A DNA stretch of 64,000 nt from Aulostomus chinensis (GCA_037954235.1 JBBMOA010000002.1:22501427-22565426), one strand, 5' to 3'; counted from the first letter of the stretch, positions 47,782 to 63,486 are shown. Translations and numbers: made by a program. The notes: generated from the letters alone by a model not told the origin.

Positions 47782-49825
47782 ACCACTGCATTACCTGCAC
47801 GCTCCAGTTAAGTCAAATGACTTTTATGGTAGCATAACAAAATTGTGTTAATAGCCTACAATCAAAGTGAAAAAGGGTAATAAAGGATATTCTGCATAAA
47901 GATAAAGATTTAGTATTGTTTTACATTTTCAATAAGATATGTAGTGGCAAAATCATAAGCACTGAAAGACTCCAGAGGGTTAATGAATTATCTGTTCATT
48001 GGTCCTTCCCTATAATTTTTCTGTCTGATTTGATTCATGAGCATTTACATCTGCATGCATTTATATGTGTGTTGTATATAACGCTAGTTTGTAGCACACA
48101 TAACACACAGTTTATGGGTTTGTAATATGCAGACATATAACAAGAGGCTGGACAGAGAGAGGCACCAACAAGTACGGTGTTGCACCCAACTTCCCCTACT
48201 ATCCATATTATCAGTGTGTGTGCAGGACCTCACTGGTTCCTGGCTTTCCCCTTTCACTTGTGATAACCAGACCCCCCCACCCCCCCATCCCCCCACCCTT
48301 GTGATCACTAAAGGTCTACTTGCACTGCATCCTCACAAGACGAAGGGGAGCTGCATGGGACACTGGCATCCTGAAGACTGAACACACGCGAACAAACAAA
48401 GGGGTCTGCAGCCCGGAAGCCTTAATCACTGCCACTGCCATTAGAGTAATGAGGCCTGATGGACGCGCGTTCCAGTGAGCCACAAGGAAAAGGGGGAGCT
48501 TCCCTCACAGATGAGAGCTAATACCCCCCCATTCTTCTGCAAGTGCCACTGTACTCTCAGGGGCATATAAATGAAACAAGCAGTCCCTCTCTCTTTCATT
48601 CAAAGGTTTATTTTTCTTCCTGAGATTAGCTGGGTATTGTTTGAAGGCTCCTTGTTGTTTTAAAGGAGTCCCTGTTGAGGCTTGCTGCTAGTTTGGAGGG
48701 CATGCATATGAGAGAACAGCAAGGCGACACCTGTAACTTCTTAGAAAAATCACCATCTGACAATCTGAGCATATTAAAGTCACCATTGAAGATGTTTGTG
48801 ATCTTCTTTTTCTTTTCCTGTAGAAATGAATTAAAATAATGTGATCCCATAGGCGTAAGGACACAATTGCACTTGATTCTTGTTGGGGGGTTGTATGTGA
48901 CTATAGTGCTCTGTGAGCAGTGTTGTGACCATCACCATCCAGGGATTGCCTGTTGTATACTCTCCTGTTTATGGATCCCATTGCTCTTTACAACACACTT
49001 CAAAAATTAATCACCCCAGAGTCCCATCCAAGTCTCTGGCATGCATCTCCAGTGAACTGCTCTGGCCAAGCCAGATCACACCAGAAGAGGCAACCAGTGA
49101 ACAAACCGTTGCTGTAGCACAGATCATTGGTAGAGTTAGTTCCTGTCACATGGAGGGAGAGAAAAAGGAGATTGCAATTTCATCACCTTTGAGAAGAATT
49201 AATGACACACGTTTGTCCGGTGTAATATCACAAAATGTAGTTGACGCAGATGCTTGTCACAACACAGTTTGCTAATGCTGCATGCTGGCGGACCTCCTGT
49301 CTGTCTTTGTTGGCTAATATCTCCAGCAGGTTTCAATTTTAAAGCTCTCAGGTGGGCCTTTAAATGCTTGCTCCTATGATGCTGAAGGCCTCCCTCTCTC
49401 TTTCTCTCTGTCTCTCTCTGTCTCTCTCTCTTTCTCTCCTCCTGTCCACTGTCCTTTTCAGTGGCTGATTTATGGCCCACATAAGTGTGCAAGAGACGCT
49501 GAGATTTCAGAGGAAGTCATAAATAGAACAAAACCAAGGAAGACGGGAGGAAAGAGGAAACAGACTGAAAAGGTGACAGGGACATGCAGAATGAAAACGA
49601 GAGCGTGAGAGAGAGAACTTTTGACTGATTGTTTGAAAGTCAGTTTTTGTGTCGAGAGAAAGCTTTCTACACTGCTGTATCTAGTGTACTTGCTTTTCCT
49701 TTTTTTTTCTGCCTTCCTGTCAGCTGACCTTTGAACTGCTGATAGTGGGTATGCCTCCCTGTGGTTTGTTCTCCTAATTGGAGTCAGGATGCAGATGCTT
49801 TGGCAGCTAGAGAGACCATATATTG

Positions 49826-49828
<3 letters not shown>
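47782..49828. other. Non-coding stretch with a CT-rich tract
   Basis: Contains a CCCCCCA-rich tract near 48271-48296 and an imperfect CT array at about 49390-49440. The 120-codon frame at 48913-49275 (+) is unrecognised. Confidence 0.55.

Positions 49829-49866
<38 letters not shown>
49829..49866 (+). repeat. (AC)n microsatellite
   Basis: AC array of about 38 bp. It lies inside the 139- and 115-codon minus-strand frames, which are therefore suspect. Confidence 0.95.
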
Positions 49867-49867
<1 letters not shown>

Positions 49868-50226
49868 ATGTTTTTTGTGATACAACCAACTTCGAGTTGA
49901 ACTTAGGGAAGACGGTAGGAGGGAAGGTAAGATAGAGTGTGAGGATAGAAGAGAGGAATCTGCTGGCTTGTTTACATTAGCAGGGATTTTCAGCTCCTTA
50001 CAACACAGGTGATTTTCGCTTTCTAACAAATAAAGTCCCCTTTTCAGTGAGAAGGCACTTGCACAAAGAAATCTCTTGAGAATGATTTGGGTAAATGCGA
50101 TCATGTGGGGTGAATATTTCACCTTGAACAACAGGCTAAGCCCTGTAATGATCCCCCGTCTCTGGGCTTACATCTCACAAACACAGTTGGCTCCCGAACA
50201 CCACACTGGAAAAGGGCCTTGCTATT

Positions 50227-50304
50227 AGATAACCTCTTTATCATAATGATGAGGAGGCTACTGCTCCTATGTGTCCAATCAAGCCATAACTAGCCTGCTT
50301 ATCA
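50227..50304. promoter_or_regulatory. Candidate GATA-site cluster
   Basis: AGATAA (50227-50232), TTATCA (50238-50243) and TTATCA (50299-50304) fall within 78 bp of unique DNA. The motif content is visible; regulatory use is inferred. Confidence 0.2.
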
Positions 50305-51463
50305 TCTGCCCTGCTCAGACCTTAATACAATACTGTGTTCAACTAAATACCTGGTTTATTTGTACCCGCAAGGGAGAAGACTGTAGGGGAATGCGGTCGT
50401 CTATCTGAGGTTATGTTTTGGCCTTGCGAACATGTTTCTTTAATTTTCCGAGTGTTAATGATAGACTGTATAAAGATGGGTGTATGAGAGCTTACTGTAA
50501 GTGAAGCCAGCAGTTTCTGTCGTTTCCATGCGCTTCTATGGTAGCAGATGTGATTTCAGCCTAACTCAAACAAAGTGCACATTAAATAAACATTTCCCAA
50601 GTTGATTTCTGCCATTTTTTACAGCTCTTATCACGTATACATACTGTAAATCCTATTCTTAATATTTCTTATAAATTATTTACAGTTTGAGTCCATAACA
50701 AGTTGTGATGTCATGGTTGACAGCTCAGCGATGTCACCGACTTGTATTCACAAAGGCGCATGCAAAGTTTTGTTTGAGAATTGCCCAGAACAACCATAAC
50801 CACGATCGTCTGTTTCAAGCCATCACTCAGGCAGGGCCTTGATAGCGCTCCTCAGTCCCCTGACCGCTACTGTGCAGGCATGATTCCAAATGCTGGCAGA
50901 AGTGCAATATGGCAGTAACTCGATCCAGGATATGTTTGCTTCCTTTTTTTTTTTTTTTTATTGAGAGGAAGTGAGGGACTTATCTATATTTATACAGAGT
51001 CTATATTTTTGAATGTTAACATTTTGCACTTAAACCTTTTTTGTGTTCATTCCTAGAGCTTGAGTTGATGTAGATGTTCTGACAGACAGTCCAAACACCA
51101 GAGCCATTCTGTTTAAGCAAATCAGAGACTCTTTGGATCGATTCATTTTCTGTGGATCAACTAATGGGTTCATTGAATAATCAAGTGAAGTCTTGTGATT
51201 TTCAGTATTGCGTTGCAGTGAAATCCTCACCTCACCCATTTGTCCTTTGAAAAGCAGAACCACCTGTGTAAATCAAGACAGAACGACACCTTAGGCAAAC
51301 TAACACCTTGCTTGGGAGCTGGTAGGTCACAGTGACCTTTTAATAACCTTTTTATGATAAAGAGTTGTGCTCTGAATGACCCGACAACATTGAAGGGAGA
51401 AAAGACAATCATCAGATGATGCCCAGAGTGTATTGCTTTGGAGTTTGATGCTACTCTTTTTGG
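50305..51463. other. Non-coding stretch, no gene seen
   Basis: T16 homopolymer at 50944-50959; otherwise unique DNA. Confidence 0.6.
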
Positions 51464-51505
51464 ATGTGTGTGTGTGTGTGTATGTATGTGTGTGTGTGTG
51501 TGTGT
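51464..51505 (+). repeat. GT microsatellite
   Basis: GT array with 'tatgtatg' interruption. Confidence 0.95.
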
Positions 51506-51691
51506 TGCACAGACGGCCCATACATCACTTTCTCTTTACAGTGTTTCCATGAGTCATTTGCATGTCATTACAGCTTTGTTTTATAAGTGAGTGGCTATTA
51601 AGGAAGCTGCTCCATAAAACGCCTGTTAAAATGGAGGAAGGCAGCAATACGGATCTTAAAAAGCCAAGAGCACCTCACATGGTTAATGAAA

Positions 51692-51734
51692 AGTGTGTGT
51701 ATGTGTGTGTGTGTGTGTGTGTGTGAGTGAGTGT
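51692..51734 (+). repeat. GT microsatellite followed by GA-rich DNA
   Basis: GT array followed by a GA-rich tract to about 51770. Confidence 0.95.
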
Positions 51735-51770
51735 AAAAGAGAGACTGAGAGAAAAAGAAAGAGAGAGGAA

Positions 51771-53727
51771 GAGAACCCAGATGTCTCTCCTATGGGATTT
51801 ACACATCTGTTGAGTTTTTTTAATGCCAGCAAAATTCATGCATTCCCATTTCTCTTTGCACATTTTTGCCCCTCCCTCCTGCTGCAGTCCCTCTGTTCCT
51901 CCTCTTTTCACACATCTGGACTTAGCTGTGTGAGCTCTAGTGTACTCCCCATCTGTGCAGGACGACATGACTGTTGGCAGGATTTGTAGTAGCCGGGTGA
52001 AGGATTGGACAGGACATACTGGGAATTCAAACATTCAGTCTGCTCCTCCTTGACAGTTGTGTGTCTACATTTATAAGATTGTCTGTCGTCCCTGTACAGG
52101 AAATTCATGTCACTGCTTATCAATCCTTTGTGATTGTTATCTTGCAAGGACCAGATTTAAGTCTGCACATGCAGTATAAGAGAACAGTTTAAAGATTTAG
52201 GATCCAAAACTTCTCCTGCTACATAACTTGGTACTGAAGCAGAATAACTACAAGTTTACTCCAGTCTGACACCTTATGGCTATTGAGGCAGCCCCTGTCT
52301 TGTTTGCATCTACATCATTCATTGCATATTTTAAGAGAAAAAGACTGATGAAAAAGTAGACATTCAAAAAAAAAAAATCCCTCAATTCTGGTGGTTTTTA
52401 CTTTTTTCCAAAAAGTTGTAAATGCACAAAACGGAAGCTGGAGACCCCTTTTCCCCATAATTTTCTCATCTTTATGCAGCGCTCACTTTTGCGGCTATTA
52501 TTGCCTTTGTTTCTAGACAGCATTCAACATGGCTGATATTAGCTAGCACAAAAGACCAATTCCAGATCGCACGACTGCTTCAAGTGCTCCCAACCTAAAG
52601 GACCTCCTCTTCTACTCCTTCTCTGTATCTTACAGCCATGCATAATGTTGCCTTCACCACCACATTCTGACGCATGCATGTTCCCTCTTTAGGCTCTCAG
52701 AACTAGTTAATTGAATCACACTTTATTTGCATTTTCCCAAAGCTTGTTGAAACATTTCACTTGACAATTGAATACAAACACTGCTACTGAGAGGAGTGAG
52801 CGCCCTGATTCCATCTGTTAAGAATTTGGTGGTTTGGATTGGAATAAAGAAAAACACAACATGTAGCACAAATGTTGACGTGCTCACAGTGTTGAGGAGG
52901 TGCTTTGGTGACAGCCAGGCGCGTGGCTAAAGAGTGAAGCCTTTGTAAAGACCATGTCCCTGTAACTCACTGGTGAAAGAAATGTTAGTGCGGCAAGTGA
53001 TTTTTGACAAGCCGGCCATTGTACTCACAACAGAGGAGGAGGGATTGTGCAACATTTAACAACTTTTGGCACGAGGAGGAGAGCGCTTCACTGCCAACCC
53101 AGAGATGTGAGATGCCATTATAAGATTGTCTATTTCTACAATACTTGCACAGCATACTAATTTACAAGAATGGTTTTACTTCACAACATAAAAACTGATG
53201 CCATGTACGTATACTGTATCAATAATACATCTTCAAATCTATAAAAACATTAAATGCATCAGTTTTTAATCTTGTTGACTCATAATTAACTTTCCACTTT
53301 AAGTTTCAGAATATAAAATTATTTCACTTGAAAATTACCAAGTGTTGTTTTTGCCTTAATGGGCCAGAAGGTCTTTTTCTAATTCCTGTCTTGTCAAATA
53401 GTAAGTGGGAGAGCTGTGGTCAGAAACAACTGGTTCTCATTTGTAGCACAAAGACTGCTCTGTTTGCAAGGGGTGTATTTGTGAGATTACATTCCTTTCC
53501 ATCCTTACATGCATATGGCGTATTGAAAGAGGGGTTTTAAAAGGTTAGTTCCCCCCGCACTGTCCCACCCTGTAGAAAACTTCTTGCTTCATGTCTGGCA
53601 GGTTGATACATGGCTGTATGTTTTACACACCATTCATGTCTAGTTTACATTTCGTCCTCTCATAACTGTTCTTCACCGGCACATTCTCCTTCCTCTCCTT
53701 CAGACTCCTCTTGTCCTTCTCTCAGCC

Positions 53728-53729
<2 letters not shown>
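51771..53729. other. Non-coding stretch, no gene seen
   Basis: Unique DNA with an A-run near 52367-52377. No recognisable feature. Confidence 0.6.

Positions 53730-53769
<40 letters not shown>
53730..53769 (+). repeat. (CT)20 microsatellite
   Basis: CT array of about 40 bp. Confidence 0.95.
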
Positions 53770-53772
<3 letters not shown>

Positions 53773-56700
53773 CAGCTATTCCTCTCCCTCCCCCCTCTGC
53801 CCCACTCGCTCTCATGGACATGACAGTGTGGGGGGATAAGGGAAGAGTAATTATGGTTCAGTGAGGCTGCCAGGTGTGATAAATGACTAATAAGGGGAGC
53901 AGAGCCCTGGGTCCTCTAAGGAGGACTATTACAGTCTTATCAGCACAGGGCTGCAGCTCACAGCCTGGCCTGGGACAGAGGCCCTTGTAGCTGCACTCGC
54001 TCCTCTCCTAACCCCTTCACCTCAGTCATCCTCCACAGCGAGCATCAGTCCAGCCCACCCCTGAGACAAGCTCTGGCTTTAACACCTTAGCTGCTGGGCT
54101 GGAAAAGGGGTCTGAAACTCCACGTTCATTTGAAGTCAACGATTACAAGTTTTAAAATCAAGGTACTGTGACACTGTGGTTTCACTCCCAACAGAAATCA
54201 GCAGTTTAAAGTGAAGCAAATTATTTATTTCTACAAAAAAATCCATGGCTTATAATATAAATGCGTGCCACATGTGTGGGTGGACATGCATGTGCGTACA
54301 TGTTTGTGGGAGTCTAGTAAATATTTTGCAGAAAAGATGGATAAGAGACCACCCTCTGAGGCAAAGGCACCTCCAGCAAAGCCTCAACCTTTTATTAGCT
54401 TTTGAAAAATGTTGTCTTTGCAAATATAGAGCATGCAGATTTATAGAATTCTATACGTACTGTGACTATTGCTTCTAAGTGACCTATATTTCCCACTTGG
54501 TGGTTATAATGCATCTTTAGCATACAGCACGCTGCGCTGAATAGCCTTTATTGTCCATCGCTTTGCTAAATTCAATTATAACTAACTGTTGAGAGCTTTA
54601 CTTCTCATACTCCTTAAAGGAGATTTATAAGACTGTAGAATAACAACTGAATAGTCAACATAACCAACCACTTCAGGTCACTGAAAATGACCCTGTAATT
54701 AATAGTCTTCTCCATGCAGCCAGAGCACGCGGTGCATCTTGCTACATTAAATCACCCTTGTCCTGCTCATGCCAATCAAATCTTAATCTAATATGATGAT
54801 AAACAGCAGTAAGAAAATTCTTTTATCCCTGATACAACTATGTGATATACATCTGTCACGCAAAATGTTCTGCTGCTGCTTCTAACTGTATGTATTTGCT
54901 AAGTCAGCTGAGTGATATCACGTCTAGTTTAAATGGCCTCGCAGACGGTTTTATCTGATGCTGGTATGGCTCTTTTCATGCTTTACAACAAAAAAAAAAA
55001 AATGAAAAAGACTGAAATCCAAGAAGTTCTGCAATATTCTCATGTTTGCTCTCTCTTCCCTGCTTTTCAGCTCGGGTGTTAACATTCTACAACATTTTAA
55101 CAGTTTATAAATCAGCATCAACAGATCATAGAAAGGCTTTTCACTTTTCATTATTTATTGAATTTAAAAGCATATTACAAATCAGGAAAAATTCAATGGT
55201 GAAGTGAATTCTATTACCACTGATTCGGGTCAATGTTAAGGTAGCAGCAAACTGAGCAGAGTAGCCTGGGTGTCCTTCCCTCCCTCCTCCTGCCAGATCC
55301 CTGGGAGAGGTGGAAAACACCCCGCCTCCTCTGGTTCTGTCCTTGGGATGGCAACCACTTGAACGCCCCTCATGTCCCACCACACGGTAATTCAGATATA
55401 TGAATGACCCTCTACTCAATTGCAGAAATTTGACTGTCACCTCCGCTGAGTAGTTGAAGATTTAGGAAACATGTTTTGGACACTTAAATCTACTGGCCAG
55501 GTGCATCGGAATAAGTTTTGCAGTGGAAGTATATATGAGTTCTTAAATTAAAAAGTAAAGCATCATGTATAACTTAATGAGTGAATACGAAATCAACAAC
55601 AGGTAACAAAAGGGAGACCAAAAAAACAGGACAAGGGAGTCAGGATTCAAAGTTTGACTTTCAGTAGTTTTGTGTAGCCAGTATTTGCATTGCATAATGT
55701 TGTGTATCTCTTTTGCATAGAATGAATGAGATAATTTTGATTTCTATTCAGACTTTCGTCAGGACACAGCTCGAGGGGGGTCTGTATCTCACCGAAATGC
55801 AAAAGAAAAGAAAGCAACAAGAACAAAAAAGTTGAGACTTGTGAAATGATACTCATGCCATAATAGGAGACGTGCAGAGTTATCGGATTGTCCCTGAAAC
55901 AGAAACATGCCGAAGCCCTACAGATGCTCGGGAGGGAGTAGGTAGGGTGAAGAGGGATGCCACTGGGGTACAGTTGTTTTCAGCGTCTACCTAGTGACTA
56001 GTGAGTGTCCAAATACTGTGCTGTAGGACAGTGTGGCCGATGAACAGAGGGGACGACAATGATATGCAGACTCTCAGTAGGGTACCCAACTGCTTCATGG
56101 TCCCCTGGATCATCTGTTGCTGTGTCCCATGCCCATGAGAAACTTCATCCCAGACCATAATTCCACCAGAACCATGGACCACTTGTCAATAATATTAAAC
56201 ATCATCATCACCATCAAAATCCCATATTGTTTATACTTGTCATTTTCATTTTTAGTAACACTAGTATGGCATTTTGTTGGTGATGTACACAAATTCTGCA
56301 AATCTTCATATTCATATGATGAATTTATGCCAGTTATATTCCAGAAATATAAATTACTGACTTATTTTATGGTCAATCTCTCCAACTGTTGCTTTCATTC
56401 AGCAAAATCAGATTATATTGTTGTAGCTGGTTGAGGTGGAGTTTTTCACAATAGTTATGTATTAAAAGGGCCTAGAGAGTATTCATCTGTTTTACATGTT
56501 GGTAGTATGGGCTCTTGTGTTTTTAAAACTCCGTCCCAACCTCCTAACACCTGCTAACATCTGGCTTCTGTCTGCAATGGGAACAGAAACTCAAACCCAG
56601 GTGAACGGGAGAATTCTTCAGCCTGTTTTGGGCACTTCCAGTCTCCGACCCACATCCCGGGAAGGGTCAGAGCTCCACAACAGCTTTTGCGTCAAATCTG

Positions 56701-57298
56701 TGCCTAAAAAAGTTCTTCCTGCTGTAACTGAATCCAAAAATAAATGAAAAGATTTTTAAATTGGAATATAACTGATGAACAAAATGTTCGATTAGAGGAA
56801 ATAACAAGTGCATTGTGGAGGCCAAGTTTTGTTTTGCTCATGTTGCTTATGAATATGTTACATGACTACTGCCAGACTGTAGAAGTGTAAGGACGAGTAC
56901 ACACAGGCACCATCACTGTGAGGAGAGAGAACTGTGGAACACTGTGAAACTTCATATTCCCTCAACAAAGGCAGACGCTGTCCCCAGGCACTGATCCAGG
57001 TTAACTTTCACATTCTATCATATAACAGTGAGGCTGCAAGGAGAATCTGATTCCACACCAGCCCTTCCCATGGAGCACGTCTCCTCCCACCAGGGAGAAA
57101 AAGATAACATTGACAGGCTGGCAGCTCTAATAGACCACAGCAATCAACAGTTAAACGCTCCAGACTCCTCCGAACTCCCATCACACCTCGTCAGCATTGC
57201 TGGGTTGGTCTTTTAAAGTACAGTACCTGTGAGGTTTTTGATGTCTTAGATCATTTGCTGTACTATCATACATGTATTTATTTAATTTAACCTGTGTA
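53770..57298. other. Non-coding stretch, no gene seen
   Basis: A locally GC-richer block at about 53860-54110 and unique DNA elsewhere. The 62-codon frame at 57028-57216 reads as fairly protein-like (EKDNIDRLAALIDHSNQQLN) and follows an 'ataacag' acceptor-like word, but it has no recognised family and no supported donor. Confidence 0.5.
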
Positions 57299-59038
<1,740 letters not shown>

Positions 59039-59076
59039 ACTAATTAAGGAAAATTTGCATCTGGGGCTAATTAGGT
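59039..59076 (+). promoter_or_regulatory. Homeodomain/POU motif cluster
   Basis: actaattaagg (59039-59049), a perfect octamer ATTTGCAT (59053-59060) and aattaggt (59069-59076). The two homeodomain-type words recur at 45050-45074 in the same order. A TAATTAGA also lies near 58926. This is a candidate enhancer core, judged on motifs only. Confidence 0.25.
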
Positions 59077-60769
59077 GTATACATTGAGAGAATTGGATAC
59101 GTCTAAGGTCAGGCTTTTTTAAATCCTTCTCATTGATTTTTGTTTTTACTCCATATTTAAACTGTGGCTATATGGAGTCAGTTGACAAATTAAATAAGAA
59201 AATTGTGTTTCTAACACAAAAGTATCAAATAGAACAAATGAAAAACCTTGTGGATGCGGTTCTGTGAGAGGGTTTGTGTGAAAAGAGAACTGTGTAAATA
59301 CTGGCAGGACCAGTTTGAGCCTCTCTTGGAAGCGTCTGGTCACCTGTGAACAGCCGCTGCTGTGGAGCAGGTGTGCAGCCATATGCACACGGCTGCAGCA
59401 GTGTGGCCTGGGAAGGACAAAGACAGGAAGCTGGGGCCTAATGAAACTGGCGCTAAAAGAGGTAAGCAGCAGTGCTCAGATAGCAGAAGAACCGTTAGAG
59501 GACAAAATTTGAACGGGCATGAGGCACCCAAGCCAAAATGTTGGAGATTACTTTAAAGCAGTGGGTTGCAGACAAAAAATATTCACAAATCATGCATCTA
59601 CTGATGACCACAGCTAACGACACTCTTCATTCTCCTCACTGTGGTTCTTTGCCCACACATCACCACAACGTTAACTACCAGGAGATAGCAGTGATGGTGA
59701 ATGACTTTCTCCTGCAGTTCCATTATGCCAAACGCTCTCCTTTTCCATTGCACGTTCATGGTCATAACGGGCGGAGTGAAATTCACTTGCCATGACAGTC
59801 TAACTGTAGTCCATATGTCAGAGAGAGGCTCAATCACCTGGCCATTGCAGAGAGGTCAATCTCTCTACCCTAATGGCTCTCTTTGGGTCATGTGACTGCC
59901 AAGTACTCTGGAACACTCGTTACAGCATATAGGAGCAGGAAATGATTATCAGGAGGTCAATTTATGTAAGGGAGAGGCAGGATGACAGAGTGAGAGGTCA
60001 GCGCTCGTCCATATCTCTAGGCATTAAAGATTGACATGCAGAATCTGAGAGGGCTCCCACGCTGCCTCACTCCTTACCACACACATGCACTCCTCCATTT
60101 AAATATCTGACAGACGATGAAAGTGCAGCCATTAAAATGTCCACGGAGCGCTTCAGGAATGAAATGGGGGAGATAAAAGAATCCCCCTGGGTAATCAACG
60201 GGGCTATGAATTAGCCCTGAGTTTTAGACGGGGGGTTTAAAAGATCGGGTGCATGTTTAACTCGTTTGTACTTCATTCCGTCAGTCAGTCCAATCAGAAG
60301 ATGCTAAGAGCAACCCCACATAAGGCCCAGGACTAAATGTTGACCCTGGATTTTGTATCCAGTCCAGCTCACTCCAACCAGGCCATGGCTCCACCTCCCC
60401 ACCACCACCACCACAATGACACAGTCATACCACTTTCCTCTTCCTTAAATCCTGATTATTTGTTCCAGTGAAACTCAACTGTGTCTGAACAATGTTAGAA
60501 TGCTACTTGAATTTGTTGGATTCGTGGCCCAGGTGGTGACAAGGGTTTAGGCTATGTATATTATTCATTGAAGATAGAGTTGCGCTAAAAGGCCACATTT
60601 ATGATTAAAACCAAAAAGTTCCACCAGCACAAAGAATCGACACTGATAAAAAAAAAATCCTAAAATTTGGAAGACAATAAAATCAGACAACATATCAGTG
60701 TAAATTTTTAGGATTTCTTGACATTTTTTCTCCCATAAAACTCATTGAATATATATATTCAATAACCTG
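59077..60769. other. Non-coding stretch, no gene seen
   Basis: Unique DNA with a CCA-type trinucleotide tract near 60397-60414. Frames of 60-85 codons at 59146-59895 on both strands are unrecognised. Confidence 0.55.
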
Positions 60770-61650
60770 CTCCTGAACACATCTACAGTAAAACAAAGGA
60801 GCTAATCATTGTCTTCCAGAAAAACCAAACAGACTTTCAGCCTATTCTCATTGGTTAGGACCTGTATGGAAAGGGTCAGTGACTTCTGCTTCCTCAGAGT
60901 TCATCTCGGGGACAAACTGACCTGGGACAAGAACACCACACAGCTGGTCAAGAAGGCACAGCAAAGACTCCACTTCCTGAGAACCCTCAGCAAGAACAAC
61001 ATCAGCCAGAAACTGGCAGTGTCTTTTTCTGCTCCACCGTGGAGAGCATCCTCACCTACTGCCTCTGTATGTGGTTTGCCAGTTGCACAGGGGCAAATGG
61101 GAAAGAGCTCCAGAGGGTCACCAAAATGGCTGAGAAGCTCATTGGGTGCCCTCTACCCACACTGGAGGACCTTCCTGGCTCCTACTGCCTCAGGAGAGCC
61201 AACACCATCCTGAAGAACTCTTTCCACCCAGGACATTCATTGTTTGAGCCACTGCTGTCAGACAGGCGGTACAGGGCCATTCAAACCAGGACAAACAGAC
61301 TGAGAAACAGTTACTTTCCAATTGCTGTCAGAGCCATAAATGCTTCCTCCATAAAATAAGTGAAATACATCTATGCCACGCAACTGTCACTTCCTCTTTT
61401 AAAATATCCTATGCAAATGCAATTTCACATGGTTTTTGCACCACACCTCTACCCATGTAAACCATGTTTACGTATATGTCTTCCCTAGATGTCATAAGTC
61501 TGTATATTGTAGATTGTTCATCACTTTTTTTAATATTGCTTTTATATTGTTTTTATATTTTTATATCTTCTCTGGACTGGAAAGCCTGCACCTTACCTTT
61601 TCGTTGTACTCGTCACAATGCCAATAAAGTGAAATCGAATCTGAAATTTG
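60770..61650 (+). mobile_element. 5'-truncated LINE (CR1/L2/Rex1-type) with broken ORF2 end and full 3' tail
   Basis: Carries the distal part of a LINE reverse-transcriptase protein, then a 3' untranslated region ending 'caataaagtga' plus a short 'atctga'-type tail. Its last 210 bases match the minus-strand fragment at 16345-16565, so the two are copies of one family. The catalytic reverse-transcriptase core is absent (5' truncation), and the remaining coding part is frameshifted. No clear target-site duplication was found. Confidence 0.85.
60809..61359 (+). pseudogene. LINE ORF2 C-terminal remnant, frameshifted
   Basis: The upstream frame contains LGDKLTWDKNT and KKAQQRLHFLR, the post-catalytic region shared by fish LINE proteins. 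Similarity leaves this frame near 61020-61030 and continues in another, with VESILTYC, ANTILKNSFHPGHSLF and RTNRLRNSYFP, to the TAA at 61357-61359. One or more small indels cause the switch. The product would be non-functional. Confidence 0.8.
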
Positions 61651-63439
61651 TTAAATGACCATTACACAATGGATGAAATTACATTTGCATCATGGAAACA
61701 ATTGCTAGAAAGTCATGTGCCAACAAAGGTGTGATTAAGTGTAAGCACTAAAAACGCACTTGTTTAAATTTAGAGTAACACTGCGATTGAGTCTGTTGTT
61801 GGTATCAATCGCCACTCCATCCTGCTGCCTGAAGCAGGAAGACCTTATCCCCATGGTAACCACCACACATTGAGTGACGCTAAATGATTTAGATTGGCTT
61901 TGTTTCTGTGGTTCCGGCATGTAATCAGGGGCTTTTCCTCATGCAAATGGTACCTGGGGGGCCTCCAACCTGACCAGTTGTTTGTGCTTTCTTTTCGCAT
62001 TTCCTGCAGGATGCCACTCGGAAATAACGAAGCTTGTGATTTCATTCTAGTAGCCAGGAGGTATTTCTCCTTTATGGGGTTTCCAGACATGTTGCTGAAG
62101 TTTCTTGGACTTGGTCAATAAGAAAATTTAAGTTCATGGGTTCTCCACTGTCGTTGCTGTGCACTAATGTGATCAGCCATCCTCGGGTGCCTCTCTTCCA
62201 GTTTGGGACTCCAGGCAATTCCTCACAGTTTGCCTGACCCATTGTAACACCCCTGCACAGTTACATGCCACCATCACAAAGTGAGGTGTTTAGAGGTCAC
62301 AGTCATTTCACAAAGTTTCTATGAGATCTTCTTGCAAAGGGCACACGGCTGACCAGGAAGATGATCCAAAATATAAATATGACAGCAGGGCAAAGACATT
62401 TAGCCTCATATTATCAGTCTGCTCTCTTTTTTTAACTGTTTACCAGCATGTGTGATCCCGGGGAACAGATGGTGGCATATCGTTCTCTCTCTGTTTTCTG
62501 CTTATGCGTGTTCAAATATTTATATTCGTCTGCACGTTCGTGTTTGTGTTTATAATCTATTGCTTATTCCCTTCATCCATTTATTTTTCACCTCTTTTTT
62601 TTTTTTTTTTAGAGAAAATCATTCTTCGGGCGGCAGTTTCAGTACATGCAAATGCAAGAATCATGTATGGTTCATTAGCAGAATTAATAAAGATACAACA
62701 GCCACAACAACAACAACAACACAGTTGGCTTCATTAACTGTTTGTGCCATTAAGAGCACAGTGACATAACAAGAAAGGTACCAGTGAAGAATCTGGCTCC
62801 TTCTATGATGCTGTAGGCGCTAATGACTTAAAGGCCTGCCACAGATTTTCATGGCATTGCAAGGACAAAAAAAAAGAAATTGCAAAAAGAGGATAGATGG
62901 AAGGGGAGGGAGGTGATGCCGAAAACAAATGAGACAGAGTTGTGTAGAGAGATCGGGTTAGAGACAGGGAGAGCTAGAGGGATACAGGCAGTGTTCTAAT
63001 GACTTCACACCCCATTAGCCACTTAGTCTGATGCGTCACACCCCATTATGCCGCTGGAGCAGCAGTGCATGAACGCGTGAAACCGTCCACTCAGCCAGAC
63101 CTGTCCACCCGCTCCTAACGCTCACTCACTTACAGCAATTAGTGCGTGTGTTTGTGTTTCTATGCTGCTTCCATGAGTGCATAAAGGTAAAAATCCAGCT
63201 ATCGTGTGGCCTGTTTCTGAGAAGAAATGCCTAAAATTGATGGATTGTTTAAAGCCAAATGAAGACCTTCTCAACAGACATGCTCCCACTATGTGGCATT
63301 TCAACACAAGTTTGCCATGGCTACCCCGCAGCTCAAACTGGAAATGTTGTGAATAGGCCAGAGCAGTGCTTTCTTTGTCTGCCTACATAAGGGAGGAGGA
63401 CCAAGTAGCGTGCTCCAGAGGACTCTCTTTAATCACCCT

Positions 63440-63443
<4 letters not shown>
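61651..63443. other. Non-coding stretch, no gene seen
   Basis: Contains T16 (62595-62610), a CAA-type tract at about 62698-62721 and a 13-bp direct repeat tcacaccccatta (63005-63017 and 63036-63048). No gene is recognised. Confidence 0.55.

Positions 63444-63483
<40 letters not shown>
63444..63483 (+). repeat. (AC)n microsatellite
   Basis: AC array of about 40 bp. The overlapping 121-codon frame is probably an artefact. Confidence 0.95.

Positions 63484-63486
<3 letters not shown>

Noticed and set aside
49470..50131. Two minus-strand frames of 139 and 115 codons
   Set aside because: Both read through an AC array as valine/cysteine strings, and the flanking parts match no known protein.
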